64,000 nucleotides of DNA, taken from positions 3,534,001 through 3,598,000 of the forward strand of contig WAID01000009.1 of NCBI GenBank assembly GCA_016584495.1, written 5' to 3'. The stretch is from Celoporthe dispersa (Eukaryota; Ascomycota; Sordariomycetes; Diaporthales; Cryphonectriaceae). The notes beneath the pieces are model-generated. The model saw nothing but the letters and a program-made list of their open reading frames with translations, was not told the DNA's origin and made no database searches. Numbering within the stretch: position 1 is the first letter of the stretch; every line of letters begins with the position of its first letter. This document shows positions 35,489 through 46,397 of this stretch, piece by piece. Both the position numbers and the translations under genes were made by a program.

Positions 35489-38098
35489 TCATGGATCCAC
35501 ACCCACCTGTCGTTTCTTTACCATTCTGGCCATCCAAACCGAGAGCTGCCATCTTTTCTTGGGCAGAACATCAGAAGAATCCAACGCCAGCGCCGTCTTC
35601 TTGAAATCTGGAAACCGCCTCGCGATACTCTCCTGGATCTTCGGAAGCAGCACGTCGTAGTGGTCTGCCGCGGCCCCGTACATGACGCTGTGTCGCTTGT
35701 CGATACACAGGACCAACGAGGCAAAGCCGTCGAGACCCTCGTAGTCAGAGCTATCGATGCGATCAACCCAGGCCAGATCCGAGGACGAGGTGGGCATCGC
35801 GCGTCGTAGAGTGGAAATGGTGCTGAAGAGTCGATACGGATCTTCGGTGACGAGGAACGACTGGCTCAAGTGACTACTCGCCGTCGAACAGGCGCGCAGG
35901 TCACCCTTGCTGCAGAGGTACAACACATCCTCGAGGATATCGTCATCGACTGCGTGTTTGAGCAAGACGACGGCTCGGAGTCGCTGGCTCTCCCAGAATG
36001 CTATCTCTGCAGCAGTGGACACAGGTGAAGCAGGTGCGGGCACGTCTCGCTGGATGAAGTCAATCAAGCCATGGTACTTGAACGAGGTCCTGACGCGGTC
36101 AAACCAGACGGAGCAAGGCTTGAGGTATGTCAGGATGGGGAGATCGGGGACGGAAAGCTGTGAAGGTGTCGGCGCCGACGCTGCTGCCGTGCTTGTCAAC
36201 TTGCGGATTAGGGCTTCCTGCAAGGTGATTTTCGTCTGGAGGCCAGTATTATGCTCCTCAGCCGCCGCGAGCTTGTCTTGCGCCGCGGCAAGGTCCTGCA
36301 CGAGACTCGCCCTGGTCTTCGCCGACAGCGTCGAACAAGGAGCTATGCTCGCACCTTTCTTGGACCCAGCGAGCCCGTCCGAAAGCCGTGCTCCGCCATC
36401 CTCCGCCTTCGAAGCACCCGTTAGGACTGATGAGACCCTGGCTTGGTCTCGACCGGAGGGATGAGTAATGCACCTATCTGGCGTGCTGGTCAATTTCGTG
36501 TAGGTATTATGCCCTAAGCTTGGTGTCGGTGTTGCGGCATACACCCCCCGGATCGAATTCCTGCTGCATGGACGCGGCGAGAACATGGAGCTGGGACTGG
36601 TGATTGGGCTCTCAATGTCGCCACTGCTGGGTCCTTGACCCTCCATAGCGGGAGAACTTGAGCGCAGCGAGGCTGACGCATTGTCACGAATGCTCGACTT
36701 CATCATCCCCTGGCTCTCGTCGTCTCCGTGCACGCCCTCCAGTACGGCTTCATCCTTCAACACCACTCCCGGCACAGCTGATCCCTCGTCACCAAGGGCC
36801 GGCTGGACGTCCATCCTGGCTACCACCTGCTCCAGCTCCTCGACGCGCCCCATCAGATACCACTTGTCCTCTCGCAGCGTGGCATTCTCCCCGTTGAGAT
36901 TTGCCATCTCGGCGCCAAAGTTTTCGATCAAGCTTTCCCGCTCTGCATCGCTGAAGCGGAGCTCTCGGTTCAGGTCTGAGATGGTTACCTCGTGGCGGAA
37001 GATGGTCGCCTCCTGCGAGTCGATGGTGTCGGCGTGGCAGGCGATCGTGTTCTCGTGGATCGCGATGGTCTTCTCGTGGGCGCCATTGAGCGTGAGGAGG
37101 GCCGCGTTGGCTGCCTGTAGCTTGGCTACTTGCGCTTGCATGTTGATAAGCGACAGCAGACTGGGTTCATATTCATGGGATGGTGGCCGGAGGCTGTCCG
37201 TGGTCGCTCTGGCCTCCTCTGGTTTTGCGTACACCTCAGTACCGTGCTTCCTCATCGGGCTACGAGCAGCCATGACCTCGTTCCCGTCATCGCCCGAATC
37301 TCCAACCATCCTTCTCACTTTCACGGGGGTCGAGTTCAATGGCCACGACTGGCTCTCCGTGCTCTTCCGCCCCAGGTCTACGGAGCCGGTCGTGCGTAAA
37401 TCCACGCTTGTGTTGAGGCCCAGCAGGCTCGTCCCCTGTAGGGCGTTGAGACCTGCATCTTGAGCACCCACGGTTGTAGTACACATGCTCAGGCGGGAAT
37501 GGTCCTCCCCAGACACGAGGTCGGAGGTGCCAGGCAGCTGCTGCAACTCATCTGTATGCTCGGACATCGGCGAGCAGACCTGGCCCACTTCAGGGTCATC
37601 AAGAAAGGGAATACGGATGCTCGCAGGTCTAGCGGCCAGTGTCGGTGCAGAGGCTGCTGTCATCTTCTCGTCACAACCACCCCCACCACGATGACCAGTT
37701 TGGACGTTATGAGACCGCTGGAGAAGCGGTGTCCTGCCATCACCGCTGCTGTCCAGCGATGGACTGCGTGTCGCTGGTTGCCGCTCATTTCTGGCCAGCA
37801 GGTTCTCCCCACCGCCGCCGCCGCCACCATACCCTTTGAAGGAGGCCACACTGGACTTCCGAGCGTGCGAGAGGCCGCTGCGCAGGTTGCTGATGCTCTG
37901 TAAGCCGTGAATGCCGAACCTGGAGGTTGCGGCGCGCCTGGAGCCCGCGCGCCGCTTGGCTGATGTCGAGACCGGGGAGTGCGAGGGCGACAGGGCGGGG
38001 ACGGGGAGGGTGGTGGTGGTGTTCTGGGCTGCTGGGCGCGACGGGGTTGTGGGTGAGCCCCTTGGGATCGGCCTCCAGCCTATGTCGGGGTCGGACAT
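35489..38098 (-). CDS. Coiled-coil protein, 869 residues, gag-like C-terminus
   Basis: Unrecognised as a whole. The ATG at 38098 (MSDPDIGWRPIPRGSP) is preferred over the in-frame one at 38371, which would add a Pro/Ser/Phe-rich leader of leader-like composition. Residues 1-300 are disordered and Ser/Pro/Arg-rich with a poly-Gly run. A long coiled coil spans about 310-450, including heptad-like copies of the form HEKTIAIHENTIACHADTID. A second, shorter coil (SLVQDLAAAQDKLAAAEEHN) lies near 620. The last 190 residues are globular: YLKPCSVWFDRVRTSFKYHG, then a W-xx-QRLRAVVLLKHAVDD pattern. The spacing of Trp, GL and the helical A-VLL-AVDD region recalls the N-terminal gag domain of copia-type elements (UBN2-like). 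That resemblance is inferred by eye; no protease, zinc knuckle or RT accompanies it. Confidence 0.65.
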   Translation of the reverse strand: MSDPDIGWRPIPRGSPTTPSRPAAQNTTTTLPVPALSPSHSPVSTSAKRRAGSRRAATSRFGIHGLQSISNLRSGLSHARKSSVASFKGYGGGGGGGENLLARNERQPATRSPSLDSSGDGRTPLLQRSHNVQTGHRGGGGCDEKMTAASAPTLAARPASIRIPFLDDPEVGQVCSPMSEHTDELQQLPGTSDLVSGEDHSRLSMCTTTVGAQDAGLNALQGTSLLGLNTSVDLRTTGSVDLGRKSTESQSWPLNSTPVKVRRMVGDSGDDGNEVMAARSPMRKHGTEVYAKPEEARATTDSLRPPSHEYEPSLLSLINMQAQVAKLQAANAALLTLNGAHEKTIAIHENTIACHADTIDSQEATIFRHEVTISDLNRELRFSDAERESLIENFGAEMANLNGENATLREDKWYLMGRVEELEQVVARMDVQPALGDEGSAVPGVVLKDEAVLEGVHGDDESQGMMKSSIRDNASASLRSSSPAMEGQGPSSGDIESPITSPSSMFSPRPCSRNSIRGVYAATPTPSLGHNTYTKLTSTPDRCITHPSGRDQARVSSVLTGASKAEDGGARLSDGLAGSKKGASIAPCSTLSAKTRASLVQDLAAAQDKLAAAEEHNTGLQTKITLQEALIRKLTSTAAASAPTPSQLSVPDLPILTYLKPCSVWFDRVRTSFKYHGLIDFIQRDVPAPASPVSTAAEIAFWESQRLRAVVLLKHAVDDDILEDVLYLCSKGDLRACSTASSHLSQSFLVTEDPYRLFSTISTLRRAMPTSSSDLAWVDRIDSSDYEGLDGFASLVLCIDKRHSVMYGAAADHYDVLLPKIQESIARRFPDFKKTALALDSSDVLPKKRWQLSVWMARMVKKRQVGVDP

Positions 38099-39474
38099 GG
38101 CGATGATATCCTGCTCAACGTGGGTGTTGCCGATAAGAATATTTTGACAGGCCTGGATGATGGCAAGGAAGGAGTACCTTGGGCGTGTGGAGGCAAAGAA
38201 AAAGCTGAGATCTCTGCAAAGGCTTGGGTTGGGTGATGCACAGACGGGCGACCATGCCCGGGACTCACGACGAACCCCGCGAGGGCTTCTTGGTGTTGTA
38301 GGCGAAGGTTTGCGGGAAAAGAAAAAAGACGGGGGAAGGACACGAAGAGAATGAAGCGGCGACAGATCCAATTCTCATTTTTCTCTTCCCGGATTTCTAA
38401 GAAAGCTGACGCGCTCCGCGACGCGCTGCTGTAGGTGTTTCTTCGTCATTAGAGTCACATTCCAGTGAGGCAGCCGGGTCGCGCATCGATGAGGAGGTGC
38501 CCTGAGACAGCTTGCGTAAGGGTAATTCACGCGCGACGGAGGTCCAATATATTCGATTGGAATTTTCGGACGCGTGTGGGCTTGGTTGCTGGCTCATTCG
38601 ATCATTTATTCATACTGGCTGCTGCCTCGAGCTGTTTGTGTGTGTGTGTGTTGTTGGTCTGTCAGGCAAGCAAGTGTCCAACTCATCCCAGGGTCAGCAG
38701 TCATATGGGAAGTATAAGCTGCAGCGGAACTGAGTACTGAAATTCAGTGACTGGATGGGTTTCAATTTTTATTTAAATCGCAATGGCTTGATTGTGTGAG
38801 GTTCCTTGCGTAATGTCGTGTAATAGAGGCCCATCTCACCTCGGCGGAACCGCCCGGGGTAATTCATACCAGCACTCAGTCCCCCCTATTTTCCCTAGGT
38901 AAAGTATCCCACGAGGGTTTCCTTCTCATAGAATGTCTTTAGAGTGAGGCCTATATGGCTCTTCCAATGTATAGCGTACATGCAGGCTGACCCATAACTC
39001 TACAATGACCCTTCCCCCCCTCGTGGCAAGAGTCAAGTCACATCTTCATGCAGGTTCCAATTAAGAGCATCTATCCAGTGGCTCACTTGATGAGAATTTC
39101 CCAAGCGTATTGATATTTGATTCGTTCTCGCTGGCTGGTCAGACGAAGCAAGCCGCCTGGTGAATAATATCATCACCCAAATGGCCACGTCGCCTGGAAA
39201 TACTCCCACCTATCAATCCTTCCATGATCATGTCTCCCCTGCTCTAAAAGCCAACTAACTACTTTATATGTAGAAAGCGTCCTCCGAAACTCCAAGCCTG
39301 GTATATGAAGTCTACTGTGAGAGATCTCAACTTGTGCGTCTACTCAAGCTCAACGAGATGTCTGGACCGTTTGTCCTGCTTGCTTGGTGTAGCCCAACCC
39401 GAGCCCTGAGGTATTGCCCTCTCAAAGCTTGCCGCTGCCAGCTGCAGGCTTTGAGAGGGCGGTGAATTCGATGT
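38099..39474. other. Intergenic
   Basis: Upstream region of the coiled-coil gene and 3' flank of the CBM18 gene, A+T-richer from 38750 on. No gene seen. Confidence 0.5.
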
Positions 39475-40008
39475 TCATGTCGACTGCGGTAGGGATAGGT
39501 CGGAGTGGCGGAGGGTGTGAGGAACGTTGAGCTCGGCTGGGATGGGGGTGGTCGATGAAGCAGCCGTGGTAGGCTGAGGGACGTCCGTGGCACTAACGGT
39601 AACAGTGATAACCTCGGTCCAAGAGACAGTCGAGGTGGTGCTGGCGCTGGGAGGTGCCTGTGTAGGCCAGTACCCATCATTCTTGGACTCCGAGACACGT
39701 CGAGATGCGGAAGTCTGCTCTGCTGATGAAACCGTGGGAAACAGGGACGAGGCGGTGGCAGCAGCAGTAGTCGAAGAGTTGGACCAGCAGTTTCCCCAGC
39801 CGACCTGGCAGCCCATCTGGACGTCGCAGAAGTCGGAGGTGTTGCCGCAGTAGCCCCTCTGGGAGCAGCACAGGGAGGGACCGCAGGTGGCACCGTTGCT
39901 GTGGCAGGCTTGGAGAGGGTTGTCCAGGGGGGAGGCAGAGCACATTGAGGTGGGCTGGAAGCTGATGAAGGCCAGCAGAAGGCCGAGGAGGGCAGTGATG
40001 GAAAGCAT
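39475..40008 (-). CDS. Secreted CBM18 (hevein-type) chitin-binding protein
   Basis: Small secreted protein, 177 residues, one exon. Signal peptide: MLSITALLGLLLAFISFQPT and a few more residues. It is followed at about residues 33-73 by one chitin-binding type 1 module with the eight-cysteine spacing (CHSNGATCGPSLCCSQRGYC, then GNTSDFCDVQMGCQVGWGNC). The remaining 100 residues are Ser/Thr-rich, likely O-glycosylated, with no catalytic domain and no clear GPI signal. Such proteins bind chitin and in plant-associated fungi can shield hyphal walls or sequester chitin fragments; that role is inference here. The neighbour on the same strand encodes another secreted carbohydrate-active protein (GH131-CBM1). 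Confidence 0.9.
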   Translation of the reverse strand: MLSITALLGLLLAFISFQPTSMCSASPLDNPLQACHSNGATCGPSLCCSQRGYCGNTSDFCDVQMGCQVGWGNCWSNSSTTAAATASSLFPTVSSAEQTSASRRVSESKNDGYWPTQAPPSASTTSTVSWTEVITVTVSATDVPQPTTAASSTTPIPAELNVPHTLRHSDLSLPQST

Positions 40009-40552
40009 GTTGGCGACCTCGTACTTTGCGTTCGGTTGTAGGATGACAAGAGGTTGAAGACCGAAGGAGAGATGGTAGTATCAAAGAAGCCCCCTGGGGT
40101 GGCTCAAGTGCTAATCTCTAAAAGTGTTGCTGGATTTGGTTCGAGAGGGAGGATTGTGAGGTGTCAGAGAGAAGAGGTTGTCGCGGCAGGTGGGAGTCTA
40201 GAGGTCCCTTATGTATTGGCGAAGAGTGGGTAGTAGGCATTAATTGATAAGCTGTGACTACTGGAAAGAACTGACAAGCTCCTCGAAGTAAATCACACTA
40301 CAAGCCCTGATATTTTGATCAGTTGATAATCTTCCAAAGGGACAAGTCCCTGACAGAGTGTATCAAGTGACTCAAAAGGCTAACAACACAGAAGAGACAA
40401 AAGGTTGGAGACCTCTATCTCGTGTTAGTATTCTGAATTCACTCTTCACATTTGTACTATCTCAGAAATGAGATCATCGGAAATTATCATTCAATATATC
40501 CAAGATCATAGTTCCTTCATTCTCTACCATGTTCAGCTGTCTTTGGTAACCA
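40009..40552. other. Intergenic
   Basis: Upstream region of the CBM18 gene and 3' flank of the GH131 gene. No gene recognised. Confidence 0.6.
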
Positions 40553-41765
40553 TTACAGGCACTGAGAATAATAATCATTGGAGTATGTGCAAGTGCTCCC
40601 AGAAGCGCAAACGGTACAGCCTGTCCAGCCGTCGCCAGCGCACTGCGCATATAGTGCGGCAGTGCAAGTCGAGGTTGCTGTTGCTGCGCTGCTCGTGCTG
40701 GATGTGGATCCCACGGATGAAGTCGAGGTTGCGAGTGTCGTGCTCGAGCTGGAAGACGCTGCGCTGGAGGCTGTCGTGCTCGAGGCCGCGGACGATGATG
40801 AGCTGCTCCCAGTTGATCCTGTGATTACACCCTGTAAGCCTCTTGAATGATTATGGCCGGGGGCCCTCAGAAACACCACCACTTACCATCGCCATCAGGA
40901 CCAGAGACGCTGGTTGTGATACTCCCGCTCTCCACATAGACACCCGAAAAGTACAAGTCCTCGTCTGTGTCGGCATATCCATCTCTCGGGAGTTCTAGTA
41001 CGCCGAGGTGCCAGTCCTCGCCGTTGCTGCTGGCACTCGCGCTGATAGGTGATACAAGCTCGACAAGATCATCACTTCCTGTTGAATGCCAGAAGCCGAC
41101 AGTGCCCGAGGTGAAGTCGATTTCCTACAGCGTTCAAAGTTAGAAGAACACGGTAATATTTAACCAGAGAGCATTTGGCGTGCAATAAGTAAGCGGGTGA
41201 CTCATACATAGGCAATATTGTGCCACACATCTGCAGTAAAGTTGGTAGACCACTGCGTCACGCTGTTCACGTCCCAGCGCAGGTTGGTATCGCTCGTGTT
41301 CGTCTCGCCTGAGATCCAACCGGCCTTCATCTCGGTAAAGTGGCTCTCGAAGAAGCAGATCTGGTGCTCCCTGTAGATACTCGGAAAGTTTGTGCTGCTC
41401 GCCATCATGCTGAAGTGGTACCAGACCGTCCCGGAGTTGATGGCAGCCGACGTCTGCGGGATCAGCTCTGTGCGGCGCATCGTCTGGCCCTCCCAGTATG
41501 ACGTGTTGTCGAGCGTGAACTTAGCACCCTGGACCGACGAGGTGTCTGCCGGGTTCTTGTAGTCGGGCGAGAGGTTGATGTACTCTGTCACGTTGCCTGT
41601 GCCGTGGATGTAGTATTGGTAGGGCCCGACCTCGTTGGACCATGACCACTCGTCCAGGTCGGTGGAGGAATTGAGGTCGTTGAAGCGGCCGTCCCAGAGG
41701 ACAGTACCTGCGTTGGCGGCGACTACGAGGACAGCCAATGAGGCTGTGAAGCTGAGAAACCCCAT
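40553..41765 (-). CDS. GH131 beta-glucanase with C-terminal CBM1
   Basis: Secreted glycoside hydrolase family 131, described in fungi as broad-specificity beta-1,3/1,6- and beta-1,4-glucanase. Exons 41765-41208, 41124-40887 and 40818-40553 join to 353 residues. After the signal peptide (cleavage probably near NAG-TVLWDG) the family signature runs GTVLWDGRFNDLNSS, WSWSNEVGPYQYYIHG, GQTMRRTELIPQT and EHQICFFESHFTEMKAGWIS, with VGFWHSTGSDDLVELVSP in exon 2. A Ser/Thr linker of about 50 residues leads to a cellulose-binding CBM1 ending GCTVCASGSTCTYSNDYYSQ-CL. For intron 2 the acceptor AATCACAG at 40819 keeps frame; the nearer TTACAG does not. The CBM1 implies action on plant cell walls. Confidence 0.95.
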
Positions 41766-42890
41766 TGTGAGGTTAGCACCGAAGAAGAAAAAAAGAAAAG
41801 CTGTAGAGAAGAACCGTGTTTCGAATGACTTGAGGTGATGAACCCTGGAATAACTACTCAAGTAGATAGTTGCCGCACTATGTACTCATTTATACCATCT
41901 GGCACTACCGACATACAGACTAACATTCCGGGAATGTGAACCTGCTTCCGCCTTGGCAGAAATGCTTAAATTGAGGTCAAGTCGTCTCCTATCTTCCACC
42001 ACTAGCCTGGCTCGCGGCTGTCACCTCAAGGGGGGTTCTAGAGCGGGCCCATGGTTGCATTTTCGGTGCACGGGGGTTTGAAAAAGTAAGGAGGGGGTGG
42101 GTTGTGCAAGGTCTCTTGCGACTCTCGCCAGAGCCCAGTGGGAGAAAAAGGTCCGCTGGAAGGAGCCGAACAGAAGCAGAACTGTTGGGCGTGTGCCTGA
42201 ACTCGGAGAGAGTCCCGAGATTTCCTTTTCGGGTAAGATGTATGCCCGTGCAGGGGGTTGTGCGATGTTACTGATCAGCAAACCCTCTCAGAAGTAACTC
42301 GGAGACTCCAAGAGGAAAGGGCTCTTATTTCTGTTTTTAAAAAATCCCTGACCATTCTTGTGAGACACGCCACCTGATCCCCTCAGTAAGTAAGGCTTAC
42401 GTCTTAGCTTCACAAGGTCTCGTCAAGTTGGAGCAGCCGAACAGACGTGATGTCTCATCGAGTATATCTCTAGGACATCTGCGTTCTATGGCGAGAAGTC
42501 GCGCAATGATTCAATATGTAATGTCTCGCAAGAGTCAGCAGCAGCGAACTTGTAATACCTAACTGAGTTACCGTGTTTTGTCTATTTATTAGGTCAACCA
42601 TGTCCATCAACTCGAGTCCTGTGGTCTATGCCATGAAAACTGACTGCACCCTGTTCGATACGTTGTCCATCCGAGCAAGAAGTATGATTAGTGGGGAGGA
42701 AAACAGGTTAGAGTTAGAATGTCCAGATTGTAGGATCCTAGACTCTTTGCCACTACCCTACCACTGATGTCTGCTATAAAGTCTGATTCGCATCCCACGA
42801 TTATAGCCCAGACCAATGGGCCCAACGGTGCATATCTTGCTCCCAAGCTCCGCTTCGTTGTTGTAGTTGAGGGTCGAAGACAACCTCAGA
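41766..42890. other. Intergenic with GH131 promoter
   Basis: The first 250 bp hold the GH131 leader and TATA box. The rest has only short frames and is the 3' flank of the aminotransferase gene. Confidence 0.5.
41889..41894 (-). promoter_or_regulatory. TATA box of the GH131 gene
   Basis: TATAAA on the minus strand, 124 bp upstream of the start codon at 41765. Confidence 0.6.
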
Positions 42891-44486
42891 TCAGCTGCGA
42901 AGATTCAAACACGAGAAAAGCTCCCATTTTGAGCTCTGATCCACATTGATCATGGGGATATCTGTTGCTGCGTCGAAGGGTTCTTTGTCACCGTCGAGCT
43001 CTCTGAGGGCCGAGAATAACCTCCTCAAGCCGAGGACGAGCCGGGAACCATCGCCGGCGTAGTTGAGCCGAAACTGTCCAGGAGCCGCAGAGAAGAAGGC
43101 CTGACCAGGTTCCAGAAACACGCCTCGACCCATCAGATGCGTTAGTAACGCGGTCTCACAGGCTGTGTCGTCGTCATCAAAGTATGACAGCCAGTGAGAC
43201 AGATCCACGAAGACAAAGATGCCAGCATCAGGCGGTATGTATTCTATGCCTAGTCTCGTGAGAACCTGTCGGAGATAATCTCGTCGGTCGTTTAAGAGCT
43301 TGTTAAATTTGGGCACAAAGGTTCCTGACACGTATTCGGTATTTGATAGTATCTTGGTTGAGATGATGCCGCCGAATGCCGACACCCACGTGAACATGCT
43401 AGTAGACTTTTGTCAGTCTTGTGTCAAGGTCCATAGTTTCGGTGACTTACCTGCACGTTCGCATGGTCTGGTAGAGCTGCTTGTTGTATGTCGCCATAAA
43501 GCCCACGCGGCAACCTCCTAACCCAAAAATCCTATAGCAGCATCAATCAGCATGTTGTGAACCCAGCTGGTAGGATGGATGCACGATCACAAACCTTGGC
43601 CATCCCGTAAAGCACGTGAACATTCTCCACCATATCCGCCAGATCCAAGCTCAAGACACTCGTAAAGTCCCTGCCTCCGCTAAGCGCGTACACCTCATCC
43701 ACCACCAGGTGGACCCGCTCCTCCCTGCACCACCTCACAATCCACCGCAGCATACCTGCCGAGTAACAACAGGCCAGCGGGTTGTCTGGATTCGCAATCA
43801 AGACCGCAGCCACAGTCCTGCCCAGTGCCTTCTGCTCGTTCGCCGCCTTACTCAGGCGGTTGGTCAGCTCCGGCGGCGGTCGCCTGGGCCGGATGTGCTG
43901 ACGGAAACGTGCTTTGGTGATGTCGTCACACGGGACGGGGACAAAGTGCAGCCCGTTGCGTGTCGTCAGGTCGTGGCGGAACATGCCGTAGCTCGGCGTG
44001 GGCACGAGAATGGCAGTGCCTGCGTCGGCGAGGTTGAAGAACAGGGTGTCGAGGAGGGCAGTGATGCCGTTGCCTGCGAGGATGTTGCCTGACTGCAGTG
44101 GGATGCGAGGGTGGAAGAAGTGGTTTAGGAAGGTGGCTGCTGCTTCAGGTAGCTCTGGAGAGGACTGCGTGTCGCTGTATTTCAGGCCTGAGTATCTCGC
44201 ATCGGTGTCAGCTGGATTCTGCTTTGGAATAATTTGTACACGAATGGTCAAGCAAGGAGGGACGTCGCAACCCACACTTCCTCCTCTCCTTGGCCGTCTC
44301 GCTGTTCTTGAGCCACGCCTCGAGGTCGTCGAGCATCAGCTCATTGACTGCTGATCCGAGGTCGACAATGCCGTCTGGGTTCGTCTTCTCATCGTAAGCA
44401 TCCTCGGCGAGGCGACGACTGAGATCGATCATGAGATCGGGTTTCACATTCTGCTGGCCTCTCTGGGACGGTGGAAGAGCAGCCAT
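42891..44486 (-). CDS. PLP aminotransferase class I/II, ACC-synthase-like (frame broken)
   Basis: Fold-type I PLP enzyme of the fungal 1-aminocyclopropane-1-carboxylate synthase-like group; actual reaction unknown. Start ATG at 44486 (MAALPPSQRGQ). Exons by splice consensus: 44486-44276, 44187-43595, 43531-43451 and 43398-42891; the first junction has a near alternative. Visible motifs: LAGNGITALLDTLFFNLADA, PTPSYGMF, ANPDNPLACCYS, VVDEVYALSG and YGMAK with the PLP-binding Lys at exon end. The next exon should read DFGLGGCRVG but a run of five T (43525-43529) puts GATTTTTGGG out of frame; one T less restores it. Repaired length is about 463 residues. It adjoins a polyketide synthase relic, so it may be the survivor of a secondary-metabolite locus (inference). 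Confidence 0.8.
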
Positions 44487-44879
44487 GTTCACTTTCGGAT
44501 GCCGATTTGGTGTGGGATGTCAGAATGGCGGGCTGTCATGTCCTGTAATAGATCTGGAAGACGTTCTGAGAAGATTGCATGGCCACAGTGCGGAGAGAGA
44601 CAGACGTGATGGCTCAGTGCGACGTCGTTCAACTTATCCATATCGCTACATGACTAAGCTGTTTTTTCTATCTCAAAGAGGAAGGCAGCAACGTAGATGT
44701 AGGGTTAGGGATACAGTGGCAAAGTAGACGCCGTGGATAATTTACCTGCTAATACGGGCCGCACGGCTTTCTTTCCTCCTTCTTTTCTAGCACAGCAGAG
44801 AGCTCACCAGTACGTCTCTCCTGGAGACATTTACACCTGCTCCTGAGCAAACAACTGGCACTTCGGCTAGAAATCATGA

Positions 44880-45835
44880 CGAGGTCCGAAATAGCTGTGG
44901 GTGCCTAAACCGTCGCCTCCCTCCTCTTCTTAATCTTATCCAAGATCTTGACAGCCAACGCCCTCGACATGAGCGTCTTGTTGCTGCTGGAGCATAGACA
45001 CACGCAGAACCCTCCTGGCGCAGGCCAGGGTCGATACCACGAGGTACGTGAGCGTCCAGGTCCTTCTCATAAAACACCTCCCCGGCTCCGCAATGATGCT
45101 CAAATGACGCCCACGTCCTCGCCAATATCTGGATCGACCGCACACGCCCGCTGCCCCCGCCGCAATCTATACGCGGTAAAGGCGTCCTAAAAAAGAAAAA
45201 ATTGGCGGTGGCCCAGTTTATTTGCCCCTTCGCCCCGCTGACGCCCGAGCTGCTGGACAGAAGCGTGAAGAGGTCTAGCTCTAGGTCGAGCTTCTCTCTG
45301 CGGTGTTGTGCAGGTTTCAGCGTGTCCTTTCTCTTGGGATCGCAGGCCTGGCGGTACTCGTGGATGGTCATGGAGGAGAAAGGCTGGTCCCTTAGCATCA
45401 TGGCGTCTAGATGATTCCTACGATGATGGTCTAGAAAGAATCCAGGCGGAAACTCAACGGCTTTGTAACTATTCAAAGCTGATAGAAAGCGTTAGAAAAG
45501 GGACATGTGAAAGTGACAAGACAACAGTGGCTTCTTAACGACACTTTCACTTCAGCACTGTAATCTCCACTGGCCAGGACCATCTTGCCGACGTGCTTCC
45601 CAGAGCTCGAGATGCGCAACACAGATATGGCATCTGTCCAGGGAAACACATGTGAAGGCTTGATAGGCCCGACATGACCCACACTGATCAGCTCAAATAG
45701 CTCCCTTTTGCACCTGGCAACCAGTGCCTCCGAGGACCGGTGCGGCACCATGTCAAAAGCATCGGGCATGTCGCCAGCTAGTGAGTTGAGCAGAACACAA
45801 CGTCCGAGTCTAAGTAGGAAGACTTGAGTGTGTGA
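44880..45835 (-). pseudogene. Relic of a highly reducing polyketide synthase (ER-KR)
   Basis: Fragments of a type I HR-PKS in order ER then KR, without KS, AT, DH or a clear ACP. The ER end is at about 45835-45545: LNSLAG (with a frame slip from DSDVV), then ELISVGHVGPIKPSHVFPWT and SSGKHVGKMVLASGD. KR fragment at about 45440-45060: AMMLRDQPFSSMTIHEYRQA, DLFTLLSSSSGVSGAKGQIN and W-ATAN. The KR then shifts frame through a T-rich, acceptor-like tract at 45186-45198 to DAFTAYRLRRGQRACAVDPD and hits a stop. The KR nucleotide-binding half is missing, so there is also an internal deletion. At least two frame changes, one stop and one deletion make this a genuine pseudogene rather than a sequencing artefact. 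Confidence 0.8.
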
Positions 45836-46397
45836 AAAATTTCCATGATTTGGATACGTGCTTTGTACATGTAATTAGAGGGCAGTAGAACTTGGACAAA
45901 AAACTACACTTTCTATATAAAAAAAAGCAAGCAGTTTGCATAGAGAACCGAGAAGGGAAAGAAATCATCAATACAGACGTATTTAATCTTATACTAGGCT
46001 AAGCAATCCCAACTGCAGCACATAATTGGCTTCACATCTTGATCTAGTAATTATACTACAAGACATGCAAACTTTGTGATTAACATATACCTCTACTACC
46101 GAGTAGGCTTGCTCAAGTACTTGTGTGATCAAGTACTCAAAGAATGTAGGCCTGATGGTATTCTGGCGTGGAACTGTTATTCCTTCGTAGCCTATCGTCC
46201 TGGCGCTTCAATATTCCACAGCAGAGGGGAAGGGGACGAGCCAAATTCACATGAACCGGTTCTATGAGCTCACGAAGCTAATATTCTTTGGTATCTGATG
46301 AATAGGTAAATATATTGGTGTTGGTGAAACATTCATCAAGTAAACGAATCCCTATTCTCATCATAGCACTCTCTCGTTATAAACACCATCTAATTCA
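45836..46397. other. Intergenic
   Basis: A+T-rich spacer between the PKS relic and the aldolase gene. No further PKS sequence upstream of the ER fragment was recognised. Confidence 0.6.
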
